This document shows, in pieces, positions 52,003 to 61,911 of a DNA stretch of 64,000 nt; the stretch's first letter is position 1; each line of letters opens with the position of its first letter. The DNA is taken from the NCBI GenBank assembly GCA_018830445.1, contig JAHJSN010000098.1, positions 1 through 64,000 of the forward strand, written 5' to 3'. Source of the DNA: Alphaproteobacteria bacterium. GTDB taxonomy: Bacteria > Pseudomonadota > Alphaproteobacteria > Rhizobiales > Hyphomicrobiaceae. The notes beneath the pieces were generated by a model. The model saw nothing but the letters and a program-made list of their open reading frames with translations. It was not told the origin of the DNA and ran no database searches. Made by a program: the position numbers and the translations under genes.

Positions 52003-54120
52003 TCAGGCCGCACGGAACAGACGGACAGCCTCGTCGGCCTCGAACAGATAGAGCAGCGTCCTGATGGCTTGTCCGCGCGGGCTTTCGAGTTCGGGGTCTT
52101 TTGCCAGCAAGAGGCGTGCGTCGTCGTGGGCTGCGCCGAGCAGATCTTCGAAGTTGGGGACGTTGGCTACGCGATATTCGGGCAGGCCGCTTTGCCGGGC
52201 GCCGAGGACTTCGCCGCCGCCGCGCAGTTCGAGATCCTTCTCGGCGATCTCGAAACCGTCTTCGGTGCGCTCCATCATCTGGAGACGCTGGCCAGCAACC
52301 TCGCCGAGCGGCGTCTTGTAAAGCAGCATGCAATAGGACTGGCGGTCGCCGCGCCCGACGCGGCCGCGCAACTGGTGGAGCTGCGCGAGGCCGAAGCGTT
52401 CGGCGTGCTCGATCACCATGATGTTGGCGTTGGGTACGTTGACGCCGACTTCGATGACGGTGGTGGCGACCAGGATCTTCAGCTTGTTTTCCGCAAACCG
52501 CGCCATCACGTCGTCCTTGGCTGAACCGCTCATGGCGCCGTGCAACAGGCCGACGCTGTCGCCGCCGAATATCTGCACGAGATGGGCCGCGCGCTCTTCG
52601 GCTGCCGCCAGTTCGCTTTTGGCGCTCGATTCGATCAGCGGGCAGACCCAGTAGACCTGGGCGCCTTCCTCGAACTGGGCTTTCAAGCGTTCGATCAGCC
52701 GTTCGATGCCGTCGACGGGCAGCATCTTGGTGACAATGGGCTTGCGGCCCGGCGGCTTTTCGGTGAGGCGGGAGACATCGAGGTCGCCGAAGTGCGTCAT
52801 CAGCAGCGTGCGCGGAATCGGCGTTGCGGTCATCACCAGCATGTTGGCACCGCCGCCACCGCCCTTGGCCTGCAAGGCGAGGCGCTGATGAACCCCGAAA
52901 CGGTGCTGCTCATCGATCACGGCAAGCGCGAGGTCCTGGAAGACGACGTCGGGCTGGAACAGGGCGTGCGTGCCGATCAGGATATCGAGATAGCCGGAAC
53001 TGAGGAGTTCGAGGATGTCCTTTCTGACCTTGCCTTTCTCGCGGCCGGTCAGGAGCGCGACGCGCAGGCCGACGGCCTTGGCGAGGGGTTCGATGGTCTC
53101 CATGTGCTGGCGGGCGAGCACTTCGGTCGGTGCCATCAAGGCGGCCTGGGCGCCGATCTCGACGGCATTGGCCATGGCCATCAGCGCGACGACCGTCTTG
53201 CCGGAGCCGACATCTCCCTGCAACAGGCGAAGCATCCGGAAGGGTCCGGACATGTCTTCGGCGATCTCTTTCAAGGCTTCGGTTTGCGATCCGGTCAGAG
53301 AGAAGGGAAGTGCCGCCTTGATTTTCTCGCGGATCGAACCGTCGCCGGCGATCTGGCGCCCGCGCTGACCTTTCAATTTGGCGCGCACTATGGCCAGAGC
53401 GATCTGGCTGGTGAGGAGTTCGTCGTAGGCGAGGCGCTGCCAGTGGGCGCTGCCGGTGGAAACGTCGGAAGTGTCTTCGGGGCGATGAAGATGGCGGATG
53501 GCGTCGTGGAACGATGGCCAGTTGCGTGCCGCCATCCAGCGCGGTTCCTGCCATTCGGTCATTTCGGGGACCTTGTCCAGCGCCTGACGAATGGCCTTAC
53601 AAAGTACCTTGCCGGATAGTCCGGCGGTGAGACCGTAGACCGGTTCCATCAGGGGTAGGTCGCCGCGTTGATCGGGCGGTACGATATAATCGGGATGGGT
53701 CATCTGAAGCTTGTCACCGTAAAGCTCGATGCGGCCCGATACGAAGCGTTCCTCGCCGGGAGGCAGCTGGCCTTCGACATAGCGCCGGTCGGCGTGGAAG
53801 AAGACGATGTCGAGTTTGCCGGTGTCGTCTTCGCAGGTGACTCTATAGGGCGCCTTCTTATTGCCTTTCGGCGAAGGGCGGTGCTTCAGAGCACGAACCT
53901 TGAGCGTTACGATGCTGCCGGGGGCGGCGTGGGCGATGCTCGGCTCGGCGCGGCGGTCGATGACGCCGGTCGGGAGGTGCCACAGAAGATCGACAATGCG
54001 CGGTTCTGTGACGTTGGGCGGGATTGAGAGAGCCTTGGCCAGCAGCACGGCAAGTCGCGGCCCAATGCCGGCGAGGCTCTGGGCTGGGGCGAACAGCGGT
54101 GTCAACAGGCTCGGACGCAT
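52003..54120 (-). CDS. recG: ATP-dependent DNA helicase RecG
   Basis: Branch-migration helicase that reverses stalled forks. It has 705 residues. The N-terminal wedge/OB domain is at about residues 55-170 (IDLLWHLPTGVIDRRAE, YRVTCEDDTGKLDIVFFHA). Motif I is GDVGSGKTVVAL, motif II is VIDEQHRFGV, motif III is MTATPIPRTL, and the later motifs include ATTVIEVGVNVPNA and QLRGRVGRGD. The ATG at 54120 fits known RecG ends. The same frame stays open through the tandem array upstream, to 54666, but that extension is repetitive and not RecG-like. Divergent from sdhE-mfd, a common arrangement here. Confidence 0.94.
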   Translation of the reverse strand: MRPSLLTPLFAPAQSLAGIGPRLAVLLAKALSIPPNVTEPRIVDLLWHLPTGVIDRRAEPSIAHAAPGSIVTLKVRALKHRPSPKGNKKAPYRVTCEDDTGKLDIVFFHADRRYVEGQLPPGEERFVSGRIELYGDKLQMTHPDYIVPPDQRGDLPLMEPVYGLTAGLSGKVLCKAIRQALDKVPEMTEWQEPRWMAARNWPSFHDAIRHLHRPEDTSDVSTGSAHWQRLAYDELLTSQIALAIVRAKLKGQRGRQIAGDGSIREKIKAALPFSLTGSQTEALKEIAEDMSGPFRMLRLLQGDVGSGKTVVALMAMANAVEIGAQAALMAPTEVLARQHMETIEPLAKAVGLRVALLTGREKGKVRKDILELLSSGYLDILIGTHALFQPDVVFQDLALAVIDEQHRFGVHQRLALQAKGGGGGANMLVMTATPIPRTLLMTHFGDLDVSRLTEKPPGRKPIVTKMLPVDGIERLIERLKAQFEEGAQVYWVCPLIESSAKSELAAAEERAAHLVQIFGGDSVGLLHGAMSGSAKDDVMARFAENKLKILVATTVIEVGVNVPNANIMVIEHAERFGLAQLHQLRGRVGRGDRQSYCMLLYKTPLGEVAGQRLQMMERTEDGFEIAEKDLELRGGGEVLGARQSGLPEYRVANVPNFEDLLGAAHDDARLLLAKDPELESPRGQAIRTLLYLFEADEAVRLFRAA

Positions 54121-54140
54121 GGTTTTCTTTTGGTTTGCCC

Positions 54141-54597
54141 TTCGGTTGCCCACTGCGCAACCGGGCTCTTTTCTGGCCCTTCGGTTGCCCACTTCGCAAC
54201 CGGGCTCTTTTCTGGCCCTCCGGTTGCCCACTTCGCAACCGGGCTCTTTTCTGGCCCTCCGGTTGCCCACTTCGCAACCGGGCTCTTTTTTGGCCCTCCG
54301 GTTGCCCACTTCGCAACCGGGCTCTTTTCTGGCTCTTCGGTTGCCCACTTCGCAACCGGGCTCTTTTCTGGCCCTTCGGTTGCCCACTTCGCAACCGGGC
54401 TCTTTTTTGGCCCTCCGGTTGCCCACTTCGCAACCGGGCTCTTTTTTGGCCCTCCGGTTGCCCACTGCGCAACCGGGCTCTTCTCTGGCCCTTCGGTTGC
54501 CCACTGCGCAACCGGGCTCTTTTCTGGCCCTTCGGTTGCCCACTGCGCAACCGGGCTCTTTTCTGGCCCTTCGGTTGCCCACTTCGCAACCGGGCGC
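54141..54597. repeat. Array of twelve 39-bp palindromic tandem repeats upstream of recG
   Basis: The unit starts TTCGGTTGCCCAC and continues with (T/G)(T/C)GCAACCGGGCTC, then TTTTCTGGCCC. Each holds a CCGGTTGC/GCAACCGG hairpin (7-8 bp). Twelve units follow head to tail, with mostly single-base differences (TTC or TGC before GCAAC; CTT or CTC before CGG). The array stands between recG and sdhE. Confidence 0.93.
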
Positions 54598-54804
54598 TGG
54601 CATACCTTCGGTGCGCAGTGATGGGGTGATTTGGGTTGAATGGAGCGGACTACCGGCCTTCCCCATTTGCCGGGTGGGCTTTATACCACGGCTCTCCGGC
54701 GGTGCTGGTGCAGGGGAAGTGAATAACTGTCGATAGTTTCGGCCGGTACAATTCGATACTCAGTTCCGTCGGGCCTCGGCCTTGCGTGCAAGGGTGGAAG
54801 CAAC

Positions 54805-55098
54805 ATGGATGACATGGAAGTACGGCGGCGCCGGGCGATCTACAGGGCGCAGCATCGCGGCACCAAGGAACTCGACATCGTGATGAGCCGGTTCGCGGCA
54901 GCGCGGGTTGCGGAAATGAATGCGGACGAAATGACGCTGTTCGAACAGTTTCTGGTTCTGCCCGAGCCGCAGCTATATGACTGGGTGATGAGAGGCGAGC
55001 CGGTCGGGGATCCAGGATTTGCGGGCCTGGTCGCGGATGTGCGTCGGCTTGGCGGTTTCGATGGCGGTTGCAAGGCCGGCCAGCAAGACTTGAACTGA
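54805..55098 (+). CDS. sdhE: FAD assembly factor SdhE
   Basis: A small (97-residue) helper that promotes covalent flavinylation of succinate dehydrogenase and relatives. The RRRRAIYRAQHRGTKELDIV segment contains the RGxxE motif of the family, and the rest is a five-helix bundle (MTLFEQFLVLPEPQLYDWV). It is followed by mfd after 34 bp. The recG / sdhE / mfd layout is common in alphaproteobacteria. Confidence 0.93.
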   Translation: MDDMEVRRRRAIYRAQHRGTKELDIVMSRFAAARVAEMNADEMTLFEQFLVLPEPQLYDWVMRGEPVGDPGFAGLVADVRRLGGFDGGCKAGQQDLN

Positions 55099-55132
55099 CG
55101 CGACAGAGGGCAGGGACCGTACTTAGGTGGCA

Positions 55133-58100
55133 ATGAACGACACGAAAAAAGCGGCACCCTTGCGGGATGTGCAACTGACCGGTGTTCCGGAGGGCATGGA
55201 AGCCTGGGTGCTGGGGCAGATCGCCCGGGAGCTTCCCGCGGACAGGCAGGGGCAGCCCGGTATCCTGGTGCACGTGGCGCGCGACGACCGGCGCCTTGCG
55301 CAGCTCGAAGCAGGCTTGCAGTTCTTCGCGCCGGAGTTGCGCGTGCTGTCGTTTCCGGCATGGGATACGGTGCCGTACGATCGCATCGGACCCAATTCGG
55401 AAATCGTCGCGCACCGCATTGCGACGCTTGCGAAGTTGTCGGTCGGCAGGCGCAAGACGCCGACCGTTCTGCTGACGACCGTCAATGCGATCCTGCAGCG
55501 GGTTCCGCCGCGGGATTTCCTGAAAGCCAGCCTGAAGCAGATGGCGGCGGGTCAGCGCATCGACATGAACCGGCTGTTGAAGCGATTGCAGCTTGCCGGC
55601 TTCACGCGCACCGGCACGGTGATGGAGCCGGGCGAATATGCCGTGCGCGGCGGTATCGTCGATCTGTTTCCGCCGGGACGCGCGATGCCGGTCCGGCTCG
55701 ACTTCTTCGGGGATACCCTCGAAAGCATCAAGACGTTCGATCCGCAGACGCAAAGGACGATAAAGGCGGTTCAGAAAGTCATCCTGATGCCGATTGCCGA
55801 AGTGGCGCTCGGCGAGGATGCGACGCGCCGGTTCCGGCAAAACTACGTGGAGTTGTTCGGCGGCGGGCATGGCGAGGATCCGCTCTACGAAGCCGTCAGT
55901 GCGGGTGGGCGCTATCCCGGTCAGGAGCACTGGCTGCCGCTGTTCCACGAGTCGCTCGAGACGCTGGCCGATTATGCGCCGGGTGCGCCGGTGTCATTCG
56001 ATCACAATGCGGATGAAGCCGTAAAGCAGCGCTTCGATCAGATTGCCGAGCATTACGATTCGCGCGTCGATGCCCTCGAAGTGCAGACATTCGGCGCGCC
56101 GCCCTACCGGCCGGTGCCGCCGCAGCGGATGTTTCTCGACGGGGCTTCGTGGGCGGAGCTTCTGCGCGAGCGGCAGGTTTATCGCTTGAACCCGTTCGAA
56201 GTCGCGGAGGGCGAAACAGTAAGATCATGGTCCGGGGTTCCTGGCCGGCAGTTCGCTCCGGAACGGCAGAATCCCGACATCAACGTTTTCGATGCGGTGG
56301 TCGGTCACGTCCGTGCTTCAATCGCAGGCAACCGCAGGGTGATTGTGGCCAGTTGGTCGCCGGGGTCGCGGGAGCGGTTGTTGGGGCTGCTCGGGGAACA
56401 TGGGCTGGGTGATACGCGCCACGTGGGAAGTCTCGACGAAGCCCGGGCGCTGCCCGGGAAAACCGTAGGGCTGGCGGTTCTCGGCGTGGAGCGCGGTTTC
56501 GAAACGCCTGACCTGGTGGTCGTCGGCGAGCAGGATATCCTCGGCGAGAGATTGATCCGGCAGCGGCGCAAGCAACGCAAGGCCGCCGACGTGCTGAGCG
56601 AGGCGACAAGCCTGTCGGTCGGCGATCTCGTGGTGCATGCCGATCACGGCATCGGTCAGTTCGTCGGCCTCAAGGCGATCGAGGCGCTGGGCTCCAAGCA
56701 CGATTGCCTCGAGCTTCACTATGCGGGCGGCGACAAGCTGTTTCTGCCGGTGGAGAACATCGAACTGCTGTCGCGCTACGGCGGCGAGGAGGGCACCGCG
56801 CAGCTTGACCGACTTGGCGGGGCAAGCTGGCAATCGCGCAAGTCGCGCCTGAAGCAGCGGTTGCTGGAGATCGCCGGGGAGTTGATCAAGATTGCCGCGC
56901 TGCGCCAGCTGCGTGAGGCGCCGGCGCTGACGGTCGCACAAGGTGACTACGAAGAATTCGCGGCGCGTTTTCCCTATGAGCCGACCGAGGATCAGGAAGC
57001 CAGCATCGAAGCGGTTCTGGATGATCTCGGGTCCGGGCGCCCGATGGACCGGCTCGTGTGCGGCGACGTCGGTTTCGGCAAGACGGAAGTCGCGCTGCGT
57101 GCGGCTTTCGTCACCGCGCTCAATGGTTTCCAGGTGGCCGTGGTGGTGCCAACAACACTACTGGCGCGGCAGCACTTCAAGACGTTCTCTGACCGCTTCG
57201 AAGGTTTGCCGGTGAAGATTGCGCAGGCATCGCGGCTGGTCGGGGCCAAGGAGCTGAGCGCAGTGAAAGAGGGCATGAAGGACGGCTCGATCGATATCGT
57301 GATCGGAACGCACGCGCTGCTTGGCAAGCAGGTCAGTTTCCAGCGGCTGGGCCTGCTGATTATCGATGAAGAGCAGCACTTCGGTGTGACGCACAAGGAG
57401 CGCCTCAAGCAGATGCGCGAAGACGTGCATGTGCTGACGCTTTCGGCGACACCTATTCCGCGCACGCTGCAACTGGCGCTGACGGGCGTGCGCGAACTTT
57501 CGCTGATCACGACGCCACCGGTCGACCGGCTGGCGGTGCGAACCTACATTTCGCCGTTCGATCCGGTCGTCATTCGCGATGCGCTGCGCCGCGAGCGCTA
57601 CCGCGGCGGGCAGACGTTCTACGTGGTGCCGCGCATTTCCGATCTTGAAGACGTCTCGGAATTCCTCAGGGAGGCGGTTCCCGAATTGCGCGTGGCCCGC
57701 GCCACCGGGCAAATGACGCCGACGGAGCTCGAAGACGTCATGACAGCCTTCTACGACGGCAGCTTCGATATCCTGCTGTCGACACCGATCGTGGAATCCG
57801 GACTGGACGTTCCGAACGCCAATACGCTGATCGTCCACCGGTCCGATATTTTCGGGCTGGCGCAGCTCTACCAGATCCGCGGCCGGGTGGGGCGGTCGAA
57901 GACGCGCGCTTATGCCTACATCACGACGGAGCCGGGCAAGGTGCTGACCCCTGGCGCCGAAAAGCGCCTCAAGGTGCTGCACTCGCTCGACTCCCTTGGT
58001 GCGGGGTTCTCGCTTGCCTCCCACGATCTCGACCTTCGCGGCGCGGGCAATCTACTCGGCGAGGAGCAGTCGGGACATATCCGCGAAGTCGGATTCGAAC

Positions 58101-58636
58101 TCTACCAGCAGATGCTGGAGGAGGCGGTCGCCTCGATGAAAGATGGCGAGGATGGCGCTGCGAGCGACAGGTGGAGTCCGGAAATCTCGCTTGGCACGTC
58201 GATCCTTCTGCCGGAAGACTACATCAGCGATCTGCAGACCCGGCTCGGGCTTTACCGGCGGTTGTCATCGCTGGAGACGCGCGAGGAAATCGATCAATTC
58301 GCCGAGGAGCTTGCCGACCGGTTCGGGTCGCCGCCGGAAGAAGTCCGCCACCTGCTCGACGTGATGGAAATCAAGGGGCTGTGTCGGAAGGCCGGTATTT
58401 CCAAGGTCGATGCCGGACCGAAGGGAGCAGTGGTGCAGTTCCACAACGACACATTCGCCAACCCGGAAGGTCTGCTCAGTTTGATTTCCGCGTCGCGTGG
58501 CCTGATCAAGCTGCAAAGCGATCACAAGATTGTCTTCCGGGGCGACTGGGATTTGCCGGAAAAGCGGTTAATCGGCGTCAGGGGTTTCGTTTCGAAAGTC
58601 GCGGACGTGGCGGCTGCCGGGCGCAAGGCGGCGTAG
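55133..58636 (+). CDS. mfd: Transcription-repair coupling factor Mfd
   Basis: Displaces RNA polymerase stalled at lesions and recruits UvrA. 1167 residues. An N-terminal UvrB-like part carries FPAWDTVPYDRIGPNSEIV and RGGIVDLFPPG. The RNAP-interacting domain opens near residue 490 with LSVGDLVVHADHGIGQFVGL. The RecG-like motor has GDVGFGKTEVALRA, DEEQHFGV and SATPIPRTLQLAL. QIRGRVGRS follows, then the C-terminal TRCF domain. The ATG at 55133 was chosen over a GTG at 55127. It follows sdhE. Confidence 0.95.
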   Translation: MNDTKKAAPLRDVQLTGVPEGMEAWVLGQIARELPADRQGQPGILVHVARDDRRLAQLEAGLQFFAPELRVLSFPAWDTVPYDRIGPNSEIVAHRIATLAKLSVGRRKTPTVLLTTVNAILQRVPPRDFLKASLKQMAAGQRIDMNRLLKRLQLAGFTRTGTVMEPGEYAVRGGIVDLFPPGRAMPVRLDFFGDTLESIKTFDPQTQRTIKAVQKVILMPIAEVALGEDATRRFRQNYVELFGGGHGEDPLYEAVSAGGRYPGQEHWLPLFHESLETLADYAPGAPVSFDHNADEAVKQRFDQIAEHYDSRVDALEVQTFGAPPYRPVPPQRMFLDGASWAELLRERQVYRLNPFEVAEGETVRSWSGVPGRQFAPERQNPDINVFDAVVGHVRASIAGNRRVIVASWSPGSRERLLGLLGEHGLGDTRHVGSLDEARALPGKTVGLAVLGVERGFETPDLVVVGEQDILGERLIRQRRKQRKAADVLSEATSLSVGDLVVHADHGIGQFVGLKAIEALGSKHDCLELHYAGGDKLFLPVENIELLSRYGGEEGTAQLDRLGGASWQSRKSRLKQRLLEIAGELIKIAALRQLREAPALTVAQGDYEEFAARFPYEPTEDQEASIEAVLDDLGSGRPMDRLVCGDVGFGKTEVALRAAFVTALNGFQVAVVVPTTLLARQHFKTFSDRFEGLPVKIAQASRLVGAKELSAVKEGMKDGSIDIVIGTHALLGKQVSFQRLGLLIIDEEQHFGVTHKERLKQMREDVHVLTLSATPIPRTLQLALTGVRELSLITTPPVDRLAVRTYISPFDPVVIRDALRRERYRGGQTFYVVPRISDLEDVSEFLREAVPELRVARATGQMTPTELEDVMTAFYDGSFDILLSTPIVESGLDVPNANTLIVHRSDIFGLAQLYQIRGRVGRSKTRAYAYITTEPGKVLTPGAEKRLKVLHSLDSLGAGFSLASHDLDLRGAGNLLGEEQSGHIREVGFELYQQMLEEAVASMKDGEDGAASDRWSPEISLGTSILLPEDYISDLQTRLGLYRRLSSLETREEIDQFAEELADRFGSPPEEVRHLLDVMEIKGLCRKAGISKVDAGPKGAVVQFHNDTFANPEGLLSLISASRGLIKLQSDHKIVFRGDWDLPEKRLIGVRGFVSKVADVAAAGRKAA

Positions 58637-58795
58637 GTTCCATCCAGGGCATTGCGTCAGTGAAGTCGCGGGAATGAATAGAGTTTCTTGTTTTTCGGCA
58701 TTCAGCGCAGGTTAATTCTGCCAATTTTACCACGTACCATACGGACAATAGCGTTGTGCTTTCATGCGCGACGAACCCTGGGCGAGGTATTTGTC

Positions 58796-60295
58796 ATGAA
58801 ACGACTTATATTGGCGGCTGCTGTGGCCGGGTTGAGTTCGTCTTGTGCGATGGCGCAGAGCTTCGATTGTTCGGGGCGGCTGGCGGTCGATGAGCAGGCG
58901 ATCTGCGATAGCCGGGCATTGTCGCGGCTCGATGTCGAACTCTCCGATGTCTACGAGGACGTACTTGCGAAAGCTCCCGAACATGACCGGGTTCGCATCC
59001 GGGATGAACAGCGCGATTGGATCGGTACGCGCAGCGCCTGCCGGGAGAGGGGCTCTTGCCTCTCGCGACTTTACCGCGACCGCATTTCCGAGCTTGAAGA
59101 TAAGAACGAGCGGTATGGCCGGTCGGCGGCTCCCGGCGAAGCCTACGACGGGCGGGACCGTTGGGCGGCGCTGGGTTCGGTCGATGTGGGCGATGATTCC
59201 GAACCGCTGACCATTCTGGTCGGCTTCTCGCGCGGGCGGTTTGATGCCCTGCAGTTGAGGGTGCGGGATTCGGGGGCACGCATTCGCAGGCTTACGGTCG
59301 TTTACGCCAATGGCATGTCGCAGAGTTACAGATTCCGGCGGCCGTTCCGCGCGGGGCAGCTGTCTGACTTAATTGAGCTGCGTGCGCGCAGGTTCGGACG
59401 TTTCATCGAGCGCATCGTTGTCGAAGCACGGGGGGCGGGAGCTACCAGGATCGATGTGATCGGGCGGCGCAGTGGCAACGGCTTCAATGACCGGCAATAT
59501 TCGCGCGATGATGATGGCGGGCGGGATGGTCGGGGCGGATATACCGAACGGGATCGTTATCCCGACCAGTATCGCACCGAACGGGATCGTTATCCCGACC
59601 AGTATCGCACCGAACGGGATCGTTATTCCGACCAGGATCGCACCGAACGGGATCGTTATCCCGACCAGGATAGCGCCGACCGGGATCGTTATTCCGACCG
59701 GGATCGCAATGACCGGGACGGGGATGACGATCGCAGACGGTATTCGGATCTGCAGCGGGATACAGAGCGCGATCCTGGCCGGTTCGAGGGGCGGGATTTC
59801 GAGGATCGCGGAGCGGATACGGATCGGGATCGCGAGGTTGATCGCGACGAACCACGCGATTGGCGCGAGGGGGATCGACGCGATGACTACGTCGATGATC
59901 GGCGCGCGGACGTGAGCCGCGAGCGGCTCCTCGATTTCGTGAAGGACGTATTTCACCGCACCGCCGAGATGAGCGAGCGGGAATTGAGAGAGACCTATGC
60001 GTCGCGCGCCGACTATTACGGTGAACGCCGCAAACCGATCGACGACATCATTGCGGACAAACGCAATTACGCCGAGCGCTGGAACGACCGCGCGTTTCGG
60101 GTGCGCGACGATACGTTTCGCTTCGAGGAGACTGCCGAACCCGGCGTCTACGAGTTGACCTACGCCTACGATTTCCACGTGCGCGGCGATGGACGCGAAA
60201 GCAAGGGCAACGGCGAGACGACGTTACTCGTCGATACGAACGGCGAGCGCTATGTCATCCTCAAGGAAGACGGCAAGGTGTTGCAGAAGTTCTAG
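58796..60295 (+). CDS. Exported LprI-N/DUF1311-type protein with Arg/Asp repeats
   Basis: 499 residues. A signal peptide (MKRLILAAAVAGLSSSCAMA) is followed by a DUF1311/LprI N-terminal domain with four or more Cys (FDCSGRLAVDEQAICDSRAL, DEQRDWIGTRSACRERGSCL). A beta-rich part and a low-complexity Arg/Asp/Tyr stretch follow (residues about 250-390), of which the first section is a clear 11-residue tandem repeat. A folded C-terminal domain ends the protein (RADYYGERRKPIDDIIADKR to KEDGKVLQKF). It is probably a periplasmic protein. Function unknown. Confidence 0.8.
   Translation: MKRLILAAAVAGLSSSCAMAQSFDCSGRLAVDEQAICDSRALSRLDVELSDVYEDVLAKAPEHDRVRIRDEQRDWIGTRSACRERGSCLSRLYRDRISELEDKNERYGRSAAPGEAYDGRDRWAALGSVDVGDDSEPLTILVGFSRGRFDALQLRVRDSGARIRRLTVVYANGMSQSYRFRRPFRAGQLSDLIELRARRFGRFIERIVVEARGAGATRIDVIGRRSGNGFNDRQYSRDDDGGRDGRGGYTERDRYPDQYRTERDRYPDQYRTERDRYSDQDRTERDRYPDQDSADRDRYSDRDRNDRDGDDDRRRYSDLQRDTERDPGRFEGRDFEDRGADTDRDREVDRDEPRDWREGDRRDDYVDDRRADVSRERLLDFVKDVFHRTAEMSERELRETYASRADYYGERRKPIDDIIADKRNYAERWNDRAFRVRDDTFRFEETAEPGVYELTYAYDFHVRGDGRESKGNGETTLLVDTNGERYVILKEDGKVLQKF
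59543..59707 (+). repeat. Five 33-bp tandem repeats in the LprI-like gene
   Basis: Each unit encodes TERDRYPDQYR or a close variant, in frame. The first two copies are almost identical at nucleotide level, showing recent expansion; later ones drift (YSDQDR, YPDQDS, YSDRDR). Confidence 0.88.
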
Positions 60296-60345
60296 GTTCG
60301 GGACGGCGTTAGATTGGGTTGAATGGGCCTGGCGGCGCGGATTTT

Positions 60346-61911
60346 TCAGCCGAGTTTCGAGCGTATGACCTTGCCGTTGGCGGTGCGCGGCAGGGTTTTC
60401 ACGAAACGGATCTCGCGCGGGCGCTTGTAGGCAGAAAGGCGCGCGGCTGCGAAATCGAGAATCGCACCGGCCGCGGGTGGGGCGTGCCAATCGTGCGGGA
60501 CAACGAACGCGGCAATGACCGAAACGTCATCGCGCACGCGCACTTCGGCGCATGCCACTTCGGCGATGCCGGGGTGGGCGATGAGAACCGCTTCGACCTC
60601 TTGCGGGGCAACCCGGTAGCCTTGTGCTTTCATGATGTCGTTGGCGCGGCCTAGGTGGGTGACGTAGCCATCGTCGTCGATGCGCCCGATGTCGCCGCTG
60701 ATGAACCAGTCGCCACGGTACACTTCGGCTTCTTCCTCAGATCGGTTCCAGTATCCAAGCATCAAGCCTGGGTCAGACCGGTGAACGGCGATGAGTCCGT
60801 CTTCGCCCGGGGGGAGCGGGGTGCCTTCAGCATCATCCAGGGGGAGGATCGCGATGGCGCGGCCCGGCTGTGGTTTGCCGATCGCACCGGGCTTTCTTGG
60901 GACAGACGGTGCGCTCGAAATGTAGGTCGAGATTTCGCTCATGCCGAGGGCTTCGTAGAGTTCGGTGCCGGTTCGTTGGCGCCACTCTGCAAACAGGCCG
61001 GGGGGGGGTGCTTCGCCGGCGGTCAGCGCATGGCGGAGGGTTGCGAATTGCGGCTTCGAAACGTCCGCATACTTGAGGATCTGGCGGAGCAATCCGGGGA
61101 CGGCGGCGAACAATGTGGCTTCGGTTTTCTGGATCAGTGCGGGCCAGACCGCGGGGCGTTTTTCTCCGGTGTAGATGATGGCGGTGGCGCCGTTAGCCCA
61201 CGGGTCGGTGAGACCGGTGCCGAGGGTGTAGGTCCAGTTGAAGGCGCCAGCGTGCAGCATGCGGTCATCGCGGCCGATGTCGCACCAGCCATCATACATC
61301 GGCCGGCGTCCCCAGGCGGCGCGATGTGCATGCAGAACCCCCTTGGGGCGTGATGTCGTGCCGGATGTGTAGATCAGGTAGGCGGGATCATCGGCGTGTG
61401 TATCGGCCCAGCTGGCGCGATGGCACTGCCGGCACATGGCTTCGATTTCGGCGACTGCCAGCCGCTTCACAGTCTCAAGGATCGGAATCGGAGGCAGAGC
61501 GTCGTCGATAGCAATCGCGGATGCGCGACTGTCGTGCAGCAGGAATTCGACGTCGCCTTCAGTGAGTGTGCTTGAGGTTGCCAGTGGAACGATGCCGGCA
61601 GCCTGGGCGGCGAAGAAGACGATCGGATAAAGCGGTGTGTTCGGGAGGCGCAGCAGGAGCCGGTCGCCGGTGCCGAGGCCCATGGTCTGGAGGCCGCTGG
61701 CGAGGCGGAGGACGGCGTCCTCGATTTCGGCGAAGGTCCACACTTGCGCCGGCTCGATGTCATTCGCATCGTGGACGACGATCAGGGCAGGCTTGTCGGG
61801 TGTGGTAGAAGCTGCGCCGGCAAGGCAGTAGCGGGCCATGTTGAAACGGTCCGGCGGCGGAGGTCCGCTGAAGCCGCTCAACTTGCCAGCAACGTTGAGT
61901 GAACGGCTCAC
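60346..61911 (-). CDS. Acyl-CoA synthetase / AMP-binding protein
   Basis: 521 residues of the acyl- or aryl-CoA ligase class (ANL superfamily). The P-loop-like A3 motif is LIYTSGTTSRPKGVLHAH. EALGMSE is the A5 motif and GDWFISGDIGRIDDDGYVTHLGR the A7/A8 hinge. The catalytic lysine is in LPRTANGKVIRSKLG near the C-terminus. It resembles benzoate- or short acyl-CoA ligases, but the substrate cannot be fixed. The start is a GTG at 61911, overlapping the upstream gene's stop as GTGA; an alternative ATG is at 61840. Confidence 0.87.
   Translation of the reverse strand: MSRSLNVAGKLSGFSGPPPPDRFNMARYCLAGAASTTPDKPALIVVHDANDIEPAQVWTFAEIEDAVLRLASGLQTMGLGTGDRLLLRLPNTPLYPIVFFAAQAAGIVPLATSSTLTEGDVEFLLHDSRASAIAIDDALPPIPILETVKRLAVAEIEAMCRQCHRASWADTHADDPAYLIYTSGTTSRPKGVLHAHRAAWGRRPMYDGWCDIGRDDRMLHAGAFNWTYTLGTGLTDPWANGATAIIYTGEKRPAVWPALIQKTEATLFAAVPGLLRQILKYADVSKPQFATLRHALTAGEAPPPGLFAEWRQRTGTELYEALGMSEISTYISSAPSVPRKPGAIGKPQPGRAIAILPLDDAEGTPLPPGEDGLIAVHRSDPGLMLGYWNRSEEEAEVYRGDWFISGDIGRIDDDGYVTHLGRANDIMKAQGYRVAPQEVEAVLIAHPGIAEVACAEVRVRDDVSVIAAFVVPHDWHAPPAAGAILDFAAARLSAYKRPREIRFVKTLPRTANGKVIRSKLG

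Noticed and set aside
54141-54597. CRISPR array
   Set aside because: The 39-bp units are head to tail with no unique spacers and no cas genes nearby.
54121-54666. Extending RecG by about 180 residues through the tandem array
   Set aside because: Not used for the annotation because the extension is only repeat translation and RecG homologues start at the 54120 ATG. Kept as a question in the findings.
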